Counted from the stretch's first letter, positions 1 through 9,434 are shown. The stretch: DNA of 38,301 nucleotides from an uncultured Sutterella sp. (GCA_934255515.1 CAKQON010000012.1:1-38301); one strand, 5' to 3'. Program-made: numbers and translations. The notes: generated by a model not told the origin, from the letters alone.

Positions 1-9
1 AAGGAATTC

Positions 10-84
<75 letters not shown>

Positions 85-91
85 AAGGATC

Positions 92-166
92 TGGAGCGGG
101 TGAAGGGAATCGAACCCTCGTCGGAGGCTTGGAAGGCCCCAGCTCTACCATTGAGCTACACCCGCT
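92..166 (-). tRNA. tRNA-Gly (anticodon TCC)
   Basis: The reverse complement gives a 75-nt tRNA with acceptor stem GCGGGTG/CACCCGC, encoded CCA (94-92) and a U at the discriminator position, as is usual for bacterial tRNA-Gly. The anticodon loop CTTCCAA gives TCC, which reads GGA/GGG. Only 7 nt separate it from tRNA-Thr, so the two are almost certainly processed from one transcript. Confidence 0.96.
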
Positions 167-232
167 CAAGTTCGAGGACTATATCATTCCGCCCCGCGGA
201 ACTTTCCTGCTGAATTGCTGCAGCAGTATCGC

Positions 233-318
233 TGGTGGAGGGGGATGGATTCGAACCATCGTAGGCGTAAGCCAACAGATTTACAGTCTGCCCCCTTTAG
301 CCACTCGGGCACCCCTCC
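233..318 (-). tRNA. tRNA-Tyr (anticodon GTA)
   Basis: This is an 86-nt tRNA with a long variable arm, typical of bacterial tRNA-Tyr. The acceptor stem is GGAGGGG/CCCCTCC, the discriminator is A and CCA is encoded. The anticodon loop CTGTAAA gives GTA. It is the promoter-proximal member of the Tyr-Gly-Thr transcript, 66 nt upstream of tRNA-Gly. Confidence 0.96.
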
Positions 319-334
319 GTAGCGAGAGGACCGA

Positions 335-363
335 ATTATTACGGCTTTTTTCGCTTCTGTCAA
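335..363 (-). promoter_or_regulatory. sigma70-type promoter of the tRNA cluster
   Basis: On the minus strand a perfect -35 box TTGACA (363-358) is followed after 17 nt by AATAAT (340-335), a 5/6 match to the -10 consensus. The predicted transcription start is near 328, about 10 nt before the tRNA-Tyr 5' end. No other good promoter is visible between the tRNAs and cls. Confidence 0.75.
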
Positions 364-461
364 GAGCTGAAATAAAAAAGTTCCTAGATTTCGTTTTTCA
401 GAAGCCCAAAATTTAACTCTATTCCACTAATATCATCGACATTCTCGTCGGATCATTTTTT

Positions 462-1928
462 ATGGCAATACCAGAAAGCTTCACGCTTTGGAGCGTCCTG
501 GCTGCGCTCCTGCAGCTTCTCATCGTTCTCAGCGTCATTGTCCGCGTCATGCTGACGCGTCATCCACCGGGATCTGCCTTTGCCTGGATTCTGCTCACGA
601 CGATCCTGCCCTACTTCGGCTTTCTCCTCTACCTTGCTTTCGGCGAACGGCCCATCGGAAGACTCAGAGCCAAGCGTCTCAAGGCCGCCATTGAACGATG
701 GGGACAGCTCTCGCAGCATAAGCTCACGCCGCTCGGGCCTCTTCCCCGACATCTCGCGCGGCACCGCACGCTTCTTCGGCTCGCTGCGAAACTCGCCGGC
801 ATGCCTCTTGCCACCGGTTCCACCGCGCTTCTCAAGGCCTCTTCCGCTGAAACCATACAATCCCTCCGTAAGGACATCGCGGCTGCGAACGAATCCATCG
901 ACATGGAGTTCTACATCTGGGAAGACGGCGGCGAGGTCCGGGAAATAACGCGCTCCCTTATTGCTGCCGCAAGGCGCGGCGTGCGCATACGGCTTCTTGT
1001 CGATGATTTCGGCTCGCGAGTTTTTCTTCGCTCGGAAGCTAAAAAACTTCTCGAACGCGAAGGCATTGTCATTGCCTCTGCGCTCCCCATGAAATTCCTT
1101 CGTTTTTTCGGCCTGCAGCGCGCAGACATCCGGCTTCATCGCAAAACCGTGGTGATCGACAACAAAGTTGCCTATACGGGAAGCTTCAATATGATCGATC
1201 CCAGAAGCTATGCCGAAGCTTCCGTTGTCGGCGCCTGGGTCGATGCGATGGTGAGAGTCGAAGGCCCCGCCGTCAGAGCGCTTGCGGCGGTCTGGCAATT
1301 CGACTGGGCGCTTCAGCCCGACGGCGATCTTTCGGATTTCGAAGATACCTTTGCGGCGGAAACAACGCTCAATGTCGGCGACGCCGTCATTGCGACCGTC
1401 CCGTCAGGACCTTACGCCAACGGAGACCGCAACCTTCTGCTGGTGCTTGAAGCCATCAACCGCGCTGAACATACCCTGACCATTACCACGCCCTATTTCA
1501 TTCCGACGGAATCGGTAGTCTGCGCGCTCTTTAATGCGGTGCTGCGCGGCGTCGCCGTGACGCTCATTGTTCCGGAAAAGTGCGACAACCCGGCCACGGG
1601 CTGGGCCATGCGGCGCTATTTCGACGAACTTCTTGAATCGGGCGTGCGGATTCTTCTTTATGAAGGTGGGCTTCTCCACACCAAATCCATTTCCGTAGAC
1701 AACGAATTTGCGGTTTTTGGAACCCTCAATATCGACAATCGCTCCCTTCACCTCAATTTCGAGCTGATGATGGCGATTTTCGATCAGGCGTTCGTTCGCG
1801 ACCTGTCTCTGCTCCATGCCGAATATGAAACGCACTGCAGAGAACTTGAAGCCGACGCCTGGCGCAATCGTCCGCTTTCGGACAGGCTGCGCGAAGGCGC
1901 GTCCTTCCTGATTTCTCCTCTCCTCTGA
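462..1928 (+). CDS. cls: Cardiolipin synthase (phospholipase D family)
   Basis: A 488-residue membrane-bound enzyme predicted to condense two phosphatidylglycerol molecules, or a related pair, into cardiolipin at the inner membrane. Two hydrophobic segments at about residues 8-30 and 40-60 form the N-terminal anchor. Two HKD catalytic motifs follow: H226-x-K228-x4-D233, then H406-x-K408-x4-D413. The downstream G-S/T-x-N signatures are also present (TGSFN; FGTLNIDNRS). Length and layout match bacterial ClsA (about 480 residues). The ATG at 462 gives the anchor in full, although no strong ribosome-binding site precedes it. It is divergent from the tRNA cluster and convergent with the next gene. 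Which Cls subtype (ClsA or ClsC) it is cannot be settled by eye. Confidence 0.93.
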   Translation: MAIPESFTLWSVLAALLQLLIVLSVIVRVMLTRHPPGSAFAWILLTTILPYFGFLLYLAFGERPIGRLRAKRLKAAIERWGQLSQHKLTPLGPLPRHLARHRTLLRLAAKLAGMPLATGSTALLKASSAETIQSLRKDIAAANESIDMEFYIWEDGGEVREITRSLIAAARRGVRIRLLVDDFGSRVFLRSEAKKLLEREGIVIASALPMKFLRFFGLQRADIRLHRKTVVIDNKVAYTGSFNMIDPRSYAEASVVGAWVDAMVRVEGPAVRALAAVWQFDWALQPDGDLSDFEDTFAAETTLNVGDAVIATVPSGPYANGDRNLLLVLEAINRAEHTLTITTPYFIPTESVVCALFNAVLRGVAVTLIVPEKCDNPATGWAMRRYFDELLESGVRILLYEGGLLHTKSISVDNEFAVFGTLNIDNRSLHLNFELMMAIFDQAFVRDLSLLHAEYETHCRELEADAWRNRPLSDRLREGASFLISPLL

Positions 1929-1935
1929 TGCAATT

Positions 1936-1971
1936 CGGGCGCACAGCTGCGGTTCGCAAACTGTACGCCCG
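1936..1971. terminator. Hairpin between convergent genes
   Basis: A long interrupted stem lies just after the cls stop. Its arms are CGGGCG (1936-1941) with CGCCCG (1966-1971), ACAG with CTGT, and TGCG with CGCA around a GTT loop. There is no clear U-tract on either side, so intrinsic termination is plausible from its place between convergent genes but not proven. Confidence 0.5.
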
Positions 1972-2002
1972 GGAACATCATTCTGGGATTCAGCCTTCTT
2001 TC

Positions 2003-2419
2003 TCAGGACTTCGATGAATCCTTCGGGTTAACCGGCGTTTCCTCAATGTCTTCAACATCCTTCATTACTCTGCGGCGATCGCCGGGACGCGGAGAGGAGG
2101 AAATGCTGATCTCCTCGCGCTCATAAACCGTGCCGGAGCGGGCAGAGCCCCCGTGATACTGAGAACGCGCCATGGCTTCAGCTTTTTCCATCACCTGACG
2201 GAAAGCCTTTTCCTCTTCAGACTCCCAGCCGAACTTGCGCTTGAGCCATCCCCAGCAATACACAGCCGCAATCAGCAGAATGACGGCAATCACTATGCCG
2301 GCGATAAGCGGCAGGAAGAAAATCACGAGACCTATGAGAATGGCAAGCGTGGCGAGCCCAACCAAAAAACTCAGGATGGGGCTGCCGCCGCCGCTGGGGG
2401 GAAAAATAAATACTGGCAT
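2003..2419 (-). CDS. Small membrane protein of unknown function
   Basis: A 138-residue protein not recognised as a named family. After a short Pro/Gly-rich N-terminus there are two closely spaced hydrophobic segments at about residues 16-35 and 36-57, probably a membrane hairpin. A charged cytoplasmic tail of about 80 residues follows, rich in Glu/Lys at first (about 65-85) and then in Ser/Arg/Asp. The tail looks partly disordered. It is a single gene convergent with cls and divergent from folE2. Nothing in its context gives a function. Confidence 0.7.
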   Translation of the reverse strand: MPVFIFPPSGGGSPILSFLVGLATLAILIGLVIFFLPLIAGIVIAVILLIAAVYCWGWLKRKFGWESEEEKAFRQVMEKAEAMARSQYHGGSARSGTVYEREEISISSSPRPGDRRRVMKDVEDIEETPVNPKDSSKS

Positions 2420-2830
2420 CGTTGTCTCTCTACTCTATAACGCCCGTTGCGGGAGGCTTTCCTGCTTCCTTCTATCAGCGTCATGTGTCAAAAGTATATC
2501 GGGCGCATGGGCCGCATATTTCTCGTTCTCAGACCTTCCGCGACCTCAAAATCATTGCAGACGGCAGAAATATGCAAGAAATCGTATCTGTCTACATAGT
2601 TAGGCCCACGCTCTGCGGGCGCATCCACTGCGCACCTCTAGTAAGATAGCCACCCAACTCAAGGAAAAACCCCTTAAGGTTTTTTCCGGTATCTGCGCGC
2701 GTGCCTCTGACCGCCGTCTCGTTCACGCCGGACCAGCCGACGCGTGCATGAAGTCATTCAAAGGACTGCGAGACCCATCTTTATGATCGAGGACGTCAGC
2801 CCGCACCAAATACAAGATAAGACTTTCGCC
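2420..2830. other. Intergenic region between the membrane protein and folE2
   Basis: About 410 bp without a convincing gene; short frames here lack ribosome-binding sites and family features. It must hold the divergent promoters of the minus-strand membrane protein and folE2, but I see no strong -35/-10 pair. The only clear structure is the AT-rich inverted repeat at 2663-2687. I looked for a Zur-like box, because FolE2 is often induced by zinc limitation, and did not find one. Confidence 0.6.
2663..2687 (+). promoter_or_regulatory. Inverted repeat in the folE2 leader
   Basis: GGAAAAA (2663-2669) pairs with TTTTTTCC (2680-2687) around a CCTTAAGG core, giving a stem of about 9 bp with one mismatch. 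The run of T resembles an intrinsic terminator, yet no plus-strand gene precedes it. It is either an attenuator or protein-binding site for folE2, or a chance AT-rich repeat. Confidence 0.35.
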
Positions 2831-3628
2831 ATGGAAGCTGAAAACAAGACAACTCTCCCGGACGTACAGTCCTCCGAAGACGAGCGCAACATCGCCATTA
2901 ATCGCGTCGGCGTGCGCGGCATCCGGCTGCCGGTTATTGTTGCCGGCCGTGAAGCGCCGCAGCATACGGTCGCCGACATCACCATGACCGTTTCGCTCCC
3001 TGCCGACAAGAAAGGCACGCACATGTCGCGCTTCATCGCGCTCATGGAAGAACTGAGCGAACCGCTCGATGCAGATCTGATGCGCCGCCTCTTTGCAGAG
3101 ATGCTCGAGCGTCTTCATGCTGAGGACGGCACGATCGAAATCCGCTTTCCCTTCTTCGTGCGCAAGATCGCGCCCGTGAGCAAGCTCGAAAGCATCATGA
3201 ACTATCAGTGCGCGCTCATCGCCACGTCGGTCAAGGGTGAGGTAACCGTGCGCCAGGAAGCGCTTGCGCCGGTAACGAGCCTCTGCCCCTGCTCGAAGGA
3301 AATCTCCCGCTACGGCGCGCACAATCAGCGCTCGCACCTGACGAGCTCGCTTATCCTTTCGGCTCCCATGAGCTTTGAAGAGCAGGTCGCCATTGCAGAA
3401 AACTCTGCTTCCTGCCAGCTCTGGTCGCGCCTGAAGCGTTCGGATGAAAAGTACGTCACCGAATACGCCTACGATCATCCGAAGTTCGTCGAAGACCTCG
3501 TTCGCGACATGGCAAAGGCCCTCAACGCCGACGACCGCGTCGTCGCCTACCGCGTCGAAGCGGAAAACTTTGAATCCATTCACAATCATTCGGCCTACGC
3601 CTGGATCGAGCGCGACAAGCTCCTCTGA
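2831..3628 (+). CDS. folE2: GTP cyclohydrolase FolE2 (type IB)
   Basis: Predicted to convert GTP to 7,8-dihydroneopterin triphosphate, the first step of folate (and queuosine) precursor synthesis. Recognisable FolE2 features are the N-terminal LPDVQSS-like start with NRVGVRGI, the KGTHMSRF segment, and the active-site SLCPCSKEIS, with C152 as the expected metal-binding Cys. The open frame extends back to 2744, but family members begin just before the LPDVQ motif, so ATG 2831 (265 residues) is preferred; ATG 2783 is possible. FolE2 is the alternative to zinc-dependent FolE and works with other metals. argS follows 48 nt downstream on the same strand. Confidence 0.92.
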   Translation: MEAENKTTLPDVQSSEDERNIAINRVGVRGIRLPVIVAGREAPQHTVADITMTVSLPADKKGTHMSRFIALMEELSEPLDADLMRRLFAEMLERLHAEDGTIEIRFPFFVRKIAPVSKLESIMNYQCALIATSVKGEVTVRQEALAPVTSLCPCSKEISRYGAHNQRSHLTSSLILSAPMSFEEQVAIAENSASCQLWSRLKRSDEKYVTEYAYDHPKFVEDLVRDMAKALNADDRVVAYRVEAENFESIHNHSAYAWIERDKLL

Positions 3629-3676
3629 TTTCAGAGTTGATCCGCGCCCGCAATACTTAGAAGCCCGTTCTCTCCC

Positions 3677-5446
3677 ATGCTCGACAATCAGAAAGAAGCC
3701 ATTCAGAAGCTCATCGCCGGAGCTCTCGCCAAACTCGGCGCAGAAGACGCCCCTGTGACGCTTGAGCGCCCGAAGGATCCGACGCACGGCGACATCGCCT
3801 GCACCTGCGCTCTGCAGCTGGCCCGTCGCCTGAAGAAAAATCCCCGCGCAATCGCCGAGGAGCTTGTCGCCGCCATGAAGGCTGATCCAGCCTTCTCCCA
3901 GACGGCAGACACGGTCGAGATCGCCGGACCGGGCTTCATCAACATTCGCGTTGCGCAGAATGCCCGTGTGGCGATCATCGGCGAAGTGCTTCGTCAGGGC
4001 GAGGCTTACGGCACGAACCGCGAGCATGAAGGGGAATCGGTGCTTCTCGAGTACGTTTCGGCGAATCCCACCGGCCCCCTGCACCTGGGCCATGCTCGCC
4101 AGGGCGCTTTGGGCGACGTGCTTGCCAATCTTCTCGGCTCTCAGGGCTGGAAGGTTTCCCGCGAGTTCTACTACAACGATGCGGGCGTTCAGATCGGAAA
4201 CCTTGCGCACTCCGTCCAGCTGCGCTGCCGCGAACTTCAGGGCGAAGCCATCGAGCTCCCTGAAAATGCCTATCACGGCGAATACATCATCTCGATCGCC
4301 CGCGATTTTCTCGACAAGAAGCCCGTCCATCCGCATACCGGCGGCGTCATTGAATCTTCCGGCGACTACACGGATACGGACCTCGTGCGTCGTTATGCCG
4401 TCGCCTACCTTCGCAACGAACAGGACGACGACCTCTCTGCGCTCGGCGTGAAGTTCGACAATTTCTTCCTCGAATCCTCGCTTTACTCCACCGGCGCCGT
4501 ACAGAAAACCGTTCAGGCGATCATCGACTCGGGCAATACCTACGAAAAGGATGGCGCGCTCTGGCTTCGCACCACATCGTTTGAGGACCTCGGCAACGGC
4601 CTTACGGACGACAAGGACCGCGTGATGAAGAAGGCTGACGGCACCTACACCTATTTTGTGCCGGACGTCGCCTACCACCTCAACAAGTTCAGCCGCGGCT
4701 ACACCAAGGCTGTAAACATTCAGGGCACGGACCATCACGGCACCATCGCCCGCGTCCGCGCAGGCCTGCAGGCTGCATCGGGCGTCCTCGGAATCTCAAT
4801 TCCAAAGACCTTCCCGGAATACATCCTTCACAAGATGCTCTCCGTCATCAAGGACGGCGAACCCGTGAAGATGAGCAAGCGCTCGGGCAATTACGTGACG
4901 CTTCGCGATCTGGTCGACTGGGCCGGCCGCGATGCCGCCCGCTACTTCCTGGTTTCGCGCAAGGCCGATGCAGAATTCGTCTTCGACGTGACGCTCGCTC
5001 AGCAAAAGAGCGACGAAAACCCGGTCTACTATCTGCAGTACGCGCACGCCCGCATCTGCTCGGTTTTTGCCAATGCTGCCGAACAGGGCTATGCCGTGCC
5101 GGCGAACGACAAGCTCGCCGAAGTTGATCTTTCGCCGCTCAATTCCAAAGCGAGCGAAGCGCTCATCGGCGCCATTGCGGAATATCCGGCCACGCTTCGC
5201 GTTGCGGCGCGCGATCATGCGCCGCACGTGCTCTGCTACTACCTCAAGAACTTGGCGGCCACGTTCCATGCTTTCTACAACGCCGAACGCGTGGTGGTTG
5301 AGAATGATGCCGAACGCAATGCCCGTCTCGCACTTCTCGCCGCAGCCCGTCAGGTGCTTGGCAACGGCCTCCGTCTTCTCGGCATTTCCGCCCCTGAGCG
5401 CATGAGTCGCCGCGAAGAGGAACCGGCTGAAGAAAAATCTGAATAA
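3677..5446 (+). CDS. argS: Arginyl-tRNA synthetase
   Basis: A 589-residue class I aminoacyl-tRNA synthetase that charges tRNA-Arg. An N-terminal Arg-tRS-specific domain spans about residues 1-110. The HIGH motif is H136-L-G-H139 in the segment [11 protein letters not shown]. The KMSKS-type motif is K398-M-S-K401 (KMSKRSGNY). The C-terminal part (about 460-575) is the helical anticodon-binding DALR domain. Length is normal for the family. It starts the cluster argS - SPOR - dsbA, and the next gene begins 20 nt after its stop. Confidence 0.97.
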   Translation: MLDNQKEAIQKLIAGALAKLGAEDAPVTLERPKDPTHGDIACTCALQLARRLKKNPRAIAEELVAAMKADPAFSQTADTVEIAGPGFINIRVAQNARVAIIGEVLRQGEAYGTNREHEGESVLLEYVSANPTGPLHLGHARQGALGDVLANLLGSQGWKVSREFYYNDAGVQIGNLAHSVQLRCRELQGEAIELPENAYHGEYIISIARDFLDKKPVHPHTGGVIESSGDYTDTDLVRRYAVAYLRNEQDDDLSALGVKFDNFFLESSLYSTGAVQKTVQAIIDSGNTYEKDGALWLRTTSFEDLGNGLTDDKDRVMKKADGTYTYFVPDVAYHLNKFSRGYTKAVNIQGTDHHGTIARVRAGLQAASGVLGISIPKTFPEYILHKMLSVIKDGEPVKMSKRSGNYVTLRDLVDWAGRDAARYFLVSRKADAEFVFDVTLAQQKSDENPVYYLQYAHARICSVFANAAEQGYAVPANDKLAEVDLSPLNSKASEALIGAIAEYPATLRVAARDHAPHVLCYYLKNLAATFHAFYNAERVVVENDAERNARLALLAAARQVLGNGLRLLGISAPERMSRREEEPAEEKSE

Positions 5447-5466
5447 CTTGGTCTGGGAGCCTTGAA

Positions 5467-5991
5467 GTGGCAAAAAGCGGATTCGCTACCGGCTTTGCCG
5501 GCTTTCTCATCGGCGTGGTTACCGGTCTCGGCATCGCCGCCGGCGCAATGCTGGTCATTGCCAAAAGTCCGGTGCCTTTCGTCGACAAGGTTGATCGCGT
5601 GACCGCTGATGTGGATCCCGCCGCGAAGCTCGCGGGCGGAGTGGATCCCAATGCGCGGCTCAATCAGCAGAACGATGCTGCCGACGCATCTCAGGAAACA
5701 GGAAGCGTACGTACTGTTACCGTTGCCGGGAATTCAACTTCTGAAACAGAAAAGACTCCTGCCTCAGCTCAAAGCTTCTGGGTTCAGGTGGGATCATTCT
5801 CAAAGCAGGGTGATGCAGAAACAAGTGCAGCCAACCTTGCCATGCAGGGCATCGGCGCGCGAATCCGCCAGTCAGGTCCCTACTGGCGGGTCCGCGTCGG
5901 ACCCTTTGCTTCCAGAACTGCCGCTCAGGAAGTCCTCAACAGTCTTTCTGACCAGGGACTGAATCCTGTTATTGTTCAGGACAAGCAGTAA
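5467..5991 (+). CDS. SPOR-domain inner-membrane protein
   Basis: A 174-residue bitopic protein. A Gly/Ala-rich transmembrane helix lies near residues 6-30, a variable polar linker spans about 35-95, and a C-terminal SPOR domain at about 98-172 begins SFWVQVGSFS and contains YWRVRVGPF. SPOR domains bind septal peptidoglycan stripped of stem peptides, so a role at the division site (FtsN- or DedD-like) is likely. The exact orthologue is not clear. Start is GTG 5467, preceded by GGGAG. The gene sits 20 nt after argS and 41 nt before dsbA, a neighbourhood I recall from other betaproteobacteria. Confidence 0.85.
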   Translation: MAKSGFATGFAGFLIGVVTGLGIAAGAMLVIAKSPVPFVDKVDRVTADVDPAAKLAGGVDPNARLNQQNDAADASQETGSVRTVTVAGNSTSETEKTPASAQSFWVQVGSFSKQGDAETSAANLAMQGIGARIRQSGPYWRVRVGPFASRTAAQEVLNSLSDQGLNPVIVQDKQ

Positions 5992-6032
5992 ACACCCCTT
6001 CGGAACTGCACATTCAAAAAGGATTACGCACA

Positions 6033-6674
6033 ATGCTTTCTCGTCGCCAGGTAGTTCTCGCCGCAGCGCTCGCCCCGGCTTCCGGTTCCCTTCTTGCCGC
6101 GCCGACCTATACCGCCGGTAAAGAATACCTCATCGTGAATCCTCCGGCGCCCACGCCGCGCGACACAATCGAAGTCGTGGAGTTCTTCGCCTATACCTGC
6201 CCGCACTGCCTGCAGTTTGCGCCACATTTTGAAAAATGGGCCAAGACCGCGCCCAAGGACGTGACCATCCGCGTGTGCCCGGTTGCCTGGCAGCCGAAAT
6301 TCCTGCCCTTCACACAGACCTACTTCGCGCTTGAAGCGCTCGGCCTCCTCGACCAACTTCACATGAAGTTCTTCGAGAGCGTGATTTATCAGGAGCATCC
6401 CTACAACTATGACAATCCTGCCCCCGACATTCTCGACTTCATGACGAAGGCCGGCGTCGACGGCAAGAAGTGGGAACAAACCATGCGCTCCTTCAGCGTC
6501 ATGAACAAGTCCCGCCAGGCTACGCAGTACTGGAACAGCTACCAGATCGACAGCACGCCGATGATCGGCGTGGGCGGCATCTATTCCACCGGTCCCCATC
6601 TTGTCGGTACGCGTGAAGCGACTCCGGCCTGCATCTCGTACCTCGTTGATCAGGTTCGTGCTCAGCGCCGCTGA
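6033..6674 (+). CDS. dsbA: Thiol:disulfide interchange protein DsbA
   Basis: A 213-residue periplasmic oxidase that introduces disulfides into exported proteins. A signal peptide covers about residues 1-23 (cleavage near LLA-AP). The thioredoxin-fold active site is C56-P-H-C59, the dipeptide typical of DsbA, in FFAYTCPHCLQF. A helical insertion follows, and the cis-Pro loop is STPM near residue 175. A DsbB partner is not in the window. Likely substrates could include nearby periplasmic proteins with cysteines, but this is only inference. A strong terminator follows. Confidence 0.92.
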   Translation: MLSRRQVVLAAALAPASGSLLAAPTYTAGKEYLIVNPPAPTPRDTIEVVEFFAYTCPHCLQFAPHFEKWAKTAPKDVTIRVCPVAWQPKFLPFTQTYFALEALGLLDQLHMKFFESVIYQEHPYNYDNPAPDILDFMTKAGVDGKKWEQTMRSFSVMNKSRQATQYWNSYQIDSTPMIGVGGIYSTGPHLVGTREATPACISYLVDQVRAQRR

Positions 6675-6702
6675 TTCGTCTTTCTTTTTCCATTAAGGAC
6701 GG

Positions 6703-6738
6703 GGCGTTTCGGAGCCGTCATCCGAAACGCCTCTTTTT
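6703..6738 (+). terminator. Rho-independent terminator after dsbA
   Basis: A perfect 11-bp stem, GGCGTTTCGGA (6703-6713) with TCCGAAACGCC (6721-6731), with a 7-nt loop and the tail TCTTTTT. It closes the argS-SPOR-dsbA unit and separates it from the SDR gene. Confidence 0.92.
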
Positions 6739-6756
6739 ATATCCAGAGGTTTTCCT

Positions 6757-7536
6757 GTGCTCAATGTTTTCATCACCGGCGCATCAAGCGGCATCGGAGC
6801 TGCGCTTGCACGCGCCTACGCAGCCCGCGGCGCCACTGTTGGCCTGGTGGCCCGCAACCGCGATCGTCTTGAAGAGCTTGCAGATTCCCTGAATGGCGGC
6901 TTAAAGCGCCATTTCGTGCTTCCTGCCGACGTCACTAATCGTGAGGAAATCTTTGCGGCCGCCCGGGAGTTCGAATGCCGCTCGGGAGGCACGACGCTCG
7001 TTATCGCCAATGCAGGCATTTCGCACGGCGTCAAAACGGAGTACGAAGAAGACATCGACATGCTCGAAGCCGTCTACCGCATCAATGTCTTCGCCATGGC
7101 CTACACCTTCCATCCCTTCATTGAACCTATGAAGGCGCGCGGCTACGGGCAACTCGTCGGGATGGGCTCCGTCGCCGGCATCAGAGGACTTCCCGGTTCT
7201 GAAGCCTATTGCGCGAGCAAAGCCGCAGTCATTACCTACTGCGAGAGCCTGCGCATTGAACTGCAGAAATACGGCATTCTCGTGAGCACCATCTGCCCGG
7301 GCTTTGTTCGGACGCCGCTCACGGCGGAGAACCCCTACAGGATGCCGTTCATAATGGAACCCGATGACTTTGCCCGCGAAGCGGTTAAAGCCATTACGGA
7401 ACGCACAACCTACCGCGTCATTCCCTGGCAGATGGGCGTGCTCGCCAAAATCATGCGGCTCATTCCCAATTCCCTTTTTGACCGCATTCTGGCCAACAGG
7501 AAGCAGAAGCCCCGCGTAACGACTCCGAAAGCCTGA
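6757..7536 (+). CDS. Short-chain dehydrogenase/reductase (SDR)
   Basis: A 259-residue classical SDR using NAD(P). The Rossmann glycine motif TGASSGIG is at residues 7-14, NAG at 85-87, and the catalytic set is S138, Y151-x3-K155 (YCASK). The C-terminal basic, hydrophobic tail (about 225-255) resembles membrane-associated SDRs. Substrate cannot be told from sequence. Start is GTG 6757 with an AGAGG box upstream. It lies only 19 nt after the dsbA terminator, so it needs its own promoter, or depends on read-through. Confidence 0.88.
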   Translation: MLNVFITGASSGIGAALARAYAARGATVGLVARNRDRLEELADSLNGGLKRHFVLPADVTNREEIFAAAREFECRSGGTTLVIANAGISHGVKTEYEEDIDMLEAVYRINVFAMAYTFHPFIEPMKARGYGQLVGMGSVAGIRGLPGSEAYCASKAAVITYCESLRIELQKYGILVSTICPGFVRTPLTAENPYRMPFIMEPDDFAREAVKAITERTTYRVIPWQMGVLAKIMRLIPNSLFDRILANRKQKPRVTTPKA

Positions 7537-7553
7537 AGCGAAGCGCCTTTCTG

Positions 7554-9389
7554 TCAGCACTCCGCCCGCACGATTCCGATGATCTCCTCGGCATAGCTTT
7601 CAAGCTTTCTTCTGCCGACGCCGGGGATGCCGAGCATGGCGTCTAGCGTGACAGGCTTTCTGCGTGCGATTTCAAGTAGCGTGCGGTCGGGAAAAATCAC
7701 GTAAGGGGGCTTATTAAGGGCGTGCGCCGTCTCAAGCCTCCATTTTCTAAGGGCTTCAAAGATCTGTCGGGCGCTTCCTCCAAGGCCCGCCAGAATTTCA
7801 TCTCTTGAAGCCTTGGCCTGCGCCCGATTCGATTTTCCTTCAGGCTGATCAATCACCTCGCGGCGCACTTCGACCTTAATTTCCCCACGAAGCAGATTGT
7901 TGGCAAGCTGCCCTAGCCTCAGTACGTTGTGCCGCTCGGCATCAACCCAGACCACGTGCCGGGCAATCAGCTGCCGCAGCACTGCCCGCCACTGCTGATC
8001 ATTGAGATCCTTGCCGATTCCCCAGGTACTCAGCTGCGTATGACCGCAGGAGAGAACCCGCTCCGTTTCCTTGCCGACAAGCACGTCGATGACGTGTTTT
8101 GCGCCGAAGCTTGTCCCTGACTTCTGCTGAATGCGCCAGATGCAACTGATGAGTTTTTTGGCCGCAAGCGTCGCATCCCAGATTTTCGGCGGGTTGACGC
8201 AGTTGTCGCATTTCCCGCAGGGCTCGCTTTTTTCACCGAAATAGGCGAGAAGCCGCACTCTCCGGCAGTCGCAGGCCTCCGCAAGGCCGAGCATTGCATC
8301 GAGCTTCTGCGTGGAGAGCTGCTTATAGAGCTCGTCGGCGTCGCTCTGCTCAATGAACCTGCGCTGGCTCACGACATCCCGAAGCCCGTACGCCATCCAG
8401 GCGTCAGAGGGAAGTCCGTCGCGTCCGGCACGCCCGGTTTCCTGAAAATACCCTTCAATCGATTTCGGCATATCGACGTGCGCGACGAAGCGCACATTGG
8501 GCTTATCAATGCCCATCCCAAAAGCAATTGTCGCCACCATGACGACGTCATCCTCGCGCTGGAAAAGCGCAAGGCGCGCGGCGCGCTCCTCTGAGGAAAG
8601 TCCGGCATGATAGAAGACCGCACGCACGCCTCTCGTCTGCAGGAATTCGCAGACATCCTCACAGGTGCTGCGAGCGAGACAATAGACGACTCCGCATTCG
8701 CCGGGATGCTCCGTGCGGATGAAGTGCGCGACCTGCTCCTTCACGTTGTGCTTGTCCACAATCCGGTAGAAGATGTTGGGCCGGTCAAAGCTCGCAATGA
8801 ATTTGCGCGGATTGAGGAGGAGCTTTTCCACTATCTCCTCCCGCGTCTTCTGATCTGCCGTCGCGGTGAGGGCAATTCTCGGCACCTGCGGGAAGGTTTC
8901 CTTCAGGACTGAAAGCTTGCTGTATTCCGGCCGGAAGTCATGTCCCCAGATGCTCACGCAGTGTGCTTCGTCAATCGCAAAGAGCGAAATCCGAAGCTCC
9001 TTCAAAAAAGAGAGCATGGAGGACATCAGAAGGCGCTCAGGAGAAACATAAAGCAGATCGATTTCCCCTAGCCGGACCTGATTTCTGACTTCCACGGCCT
9101 CTTCAGGCAGAAGCGTCGAATTCAGATATGCCGCCCGGACGCCAAGCTCCTCGAGCGCATCCACCTGATCATGCATGAGCGCAATAAGCGGTGAAACCAC
9201 AATGGCCACGCCGTCGCGCAGAAGCGCCGGAATCTGGTAGCAGAGACTTTTTCCGCCGCCCGTCGGCATGAGCACAAGCGCATCCTCGCCGCTGACAACG
9301 GTCTCAACAACCTCTTTCTGAAATCCGCGGAAAGCGTCGTATCCGAAGACCTGCTGAAGCGCTTCCAAAGCGGATGAATAGCGGCGCAT
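7554..9389 (-). CDS. recQ: ATP-dependent DNA helicase RecQ
   Basis: A 611-residue 3'-5' DNA helicase for recombination and replication-fork repair. Domains in order: superfamily 2 helicase core with Walker A MPTGGGKS (K47) and DEAH box D140-E-A-H; helicase C-terminal domain ending in the QETGRAGRDG motif; RQC domain with zinc-binding cysteines (CDCRRVRLLAYFG... CGKCDNC); and a C-terminal HRDC domain (about 525-605). Length equals the E. coli protein (609). It is convergent with the SDR, with 17 nt between stops. The sstT terminator lies just 46 nt upstream of its start, leaving little room for a separate promoter. Confidence 0.96.
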   Translation of the reverse strand: MRRYSSALEALQQVFGYDAFRGFQKEVVETVVSGEDALVLMPTGGGKSLCYQIPALLRDGVAIVVSPLIALMHDQVDALEELGVRAAYLNSTLLPEEAVEVRNQVRLGEIDLLYVSPERLLMSSMLSFLKELRISLFAIDEAHCVSIWGHDFRPEYSKLSVLKETFPQVPRIALTATADQKTREEIVEKLLLNPRKFIASFDRPNIFYRIVDKHNVKEQVAHFIRTEHPGECGVVYCLARSTCEDVCEFLQTRGVRAVFYHAGLSSEERAARLALFQREDDVVMVATIAFGMGIDKPNVRFVAHVDMPKSIEGYFQETGRAGRDGLPSDAWMAYGLRDVVSQRRFIEQSDADELYKQLSTQKLDAMLGLAEACDCRRVRLLAYFGEKSEPCGKCDNCVNPPKIWDATLAAKKLISCIWRIQQKSGTSFGAKHVIDVLVGKETERVLSCGHTQLSTWGIGKDLNDQQWRAVLRQLIARHVVWVDAERHNVLRLGQLANNLLRGEIKVEVRREVIDQPEGKSNRAQAKASRDEILAGLGGSARQIFEALRKWRLETAHALNKPPYVIFPDRTLLEIARRKPVTLDAMLGIPGVGRRKLESYAEEIIGIVRAEC

Positions 9390-9434
9390 GAATATTTGAC
9401 CAGGAAAGTGAATTCGAAGCTCTGCATTCTAAAA

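Noticed and set aside
2420..2830. Zur box before folE2
   Set aside because: No convincing AT-rich dyad of the expected form was found; the hairpin at 2663-2687 is different.
2723..4738. 671-codon open frame antisense to folE2 and argS
   Set aside because: Same reason: both plus-strand genes are certain, and the antisense protein has no family features.
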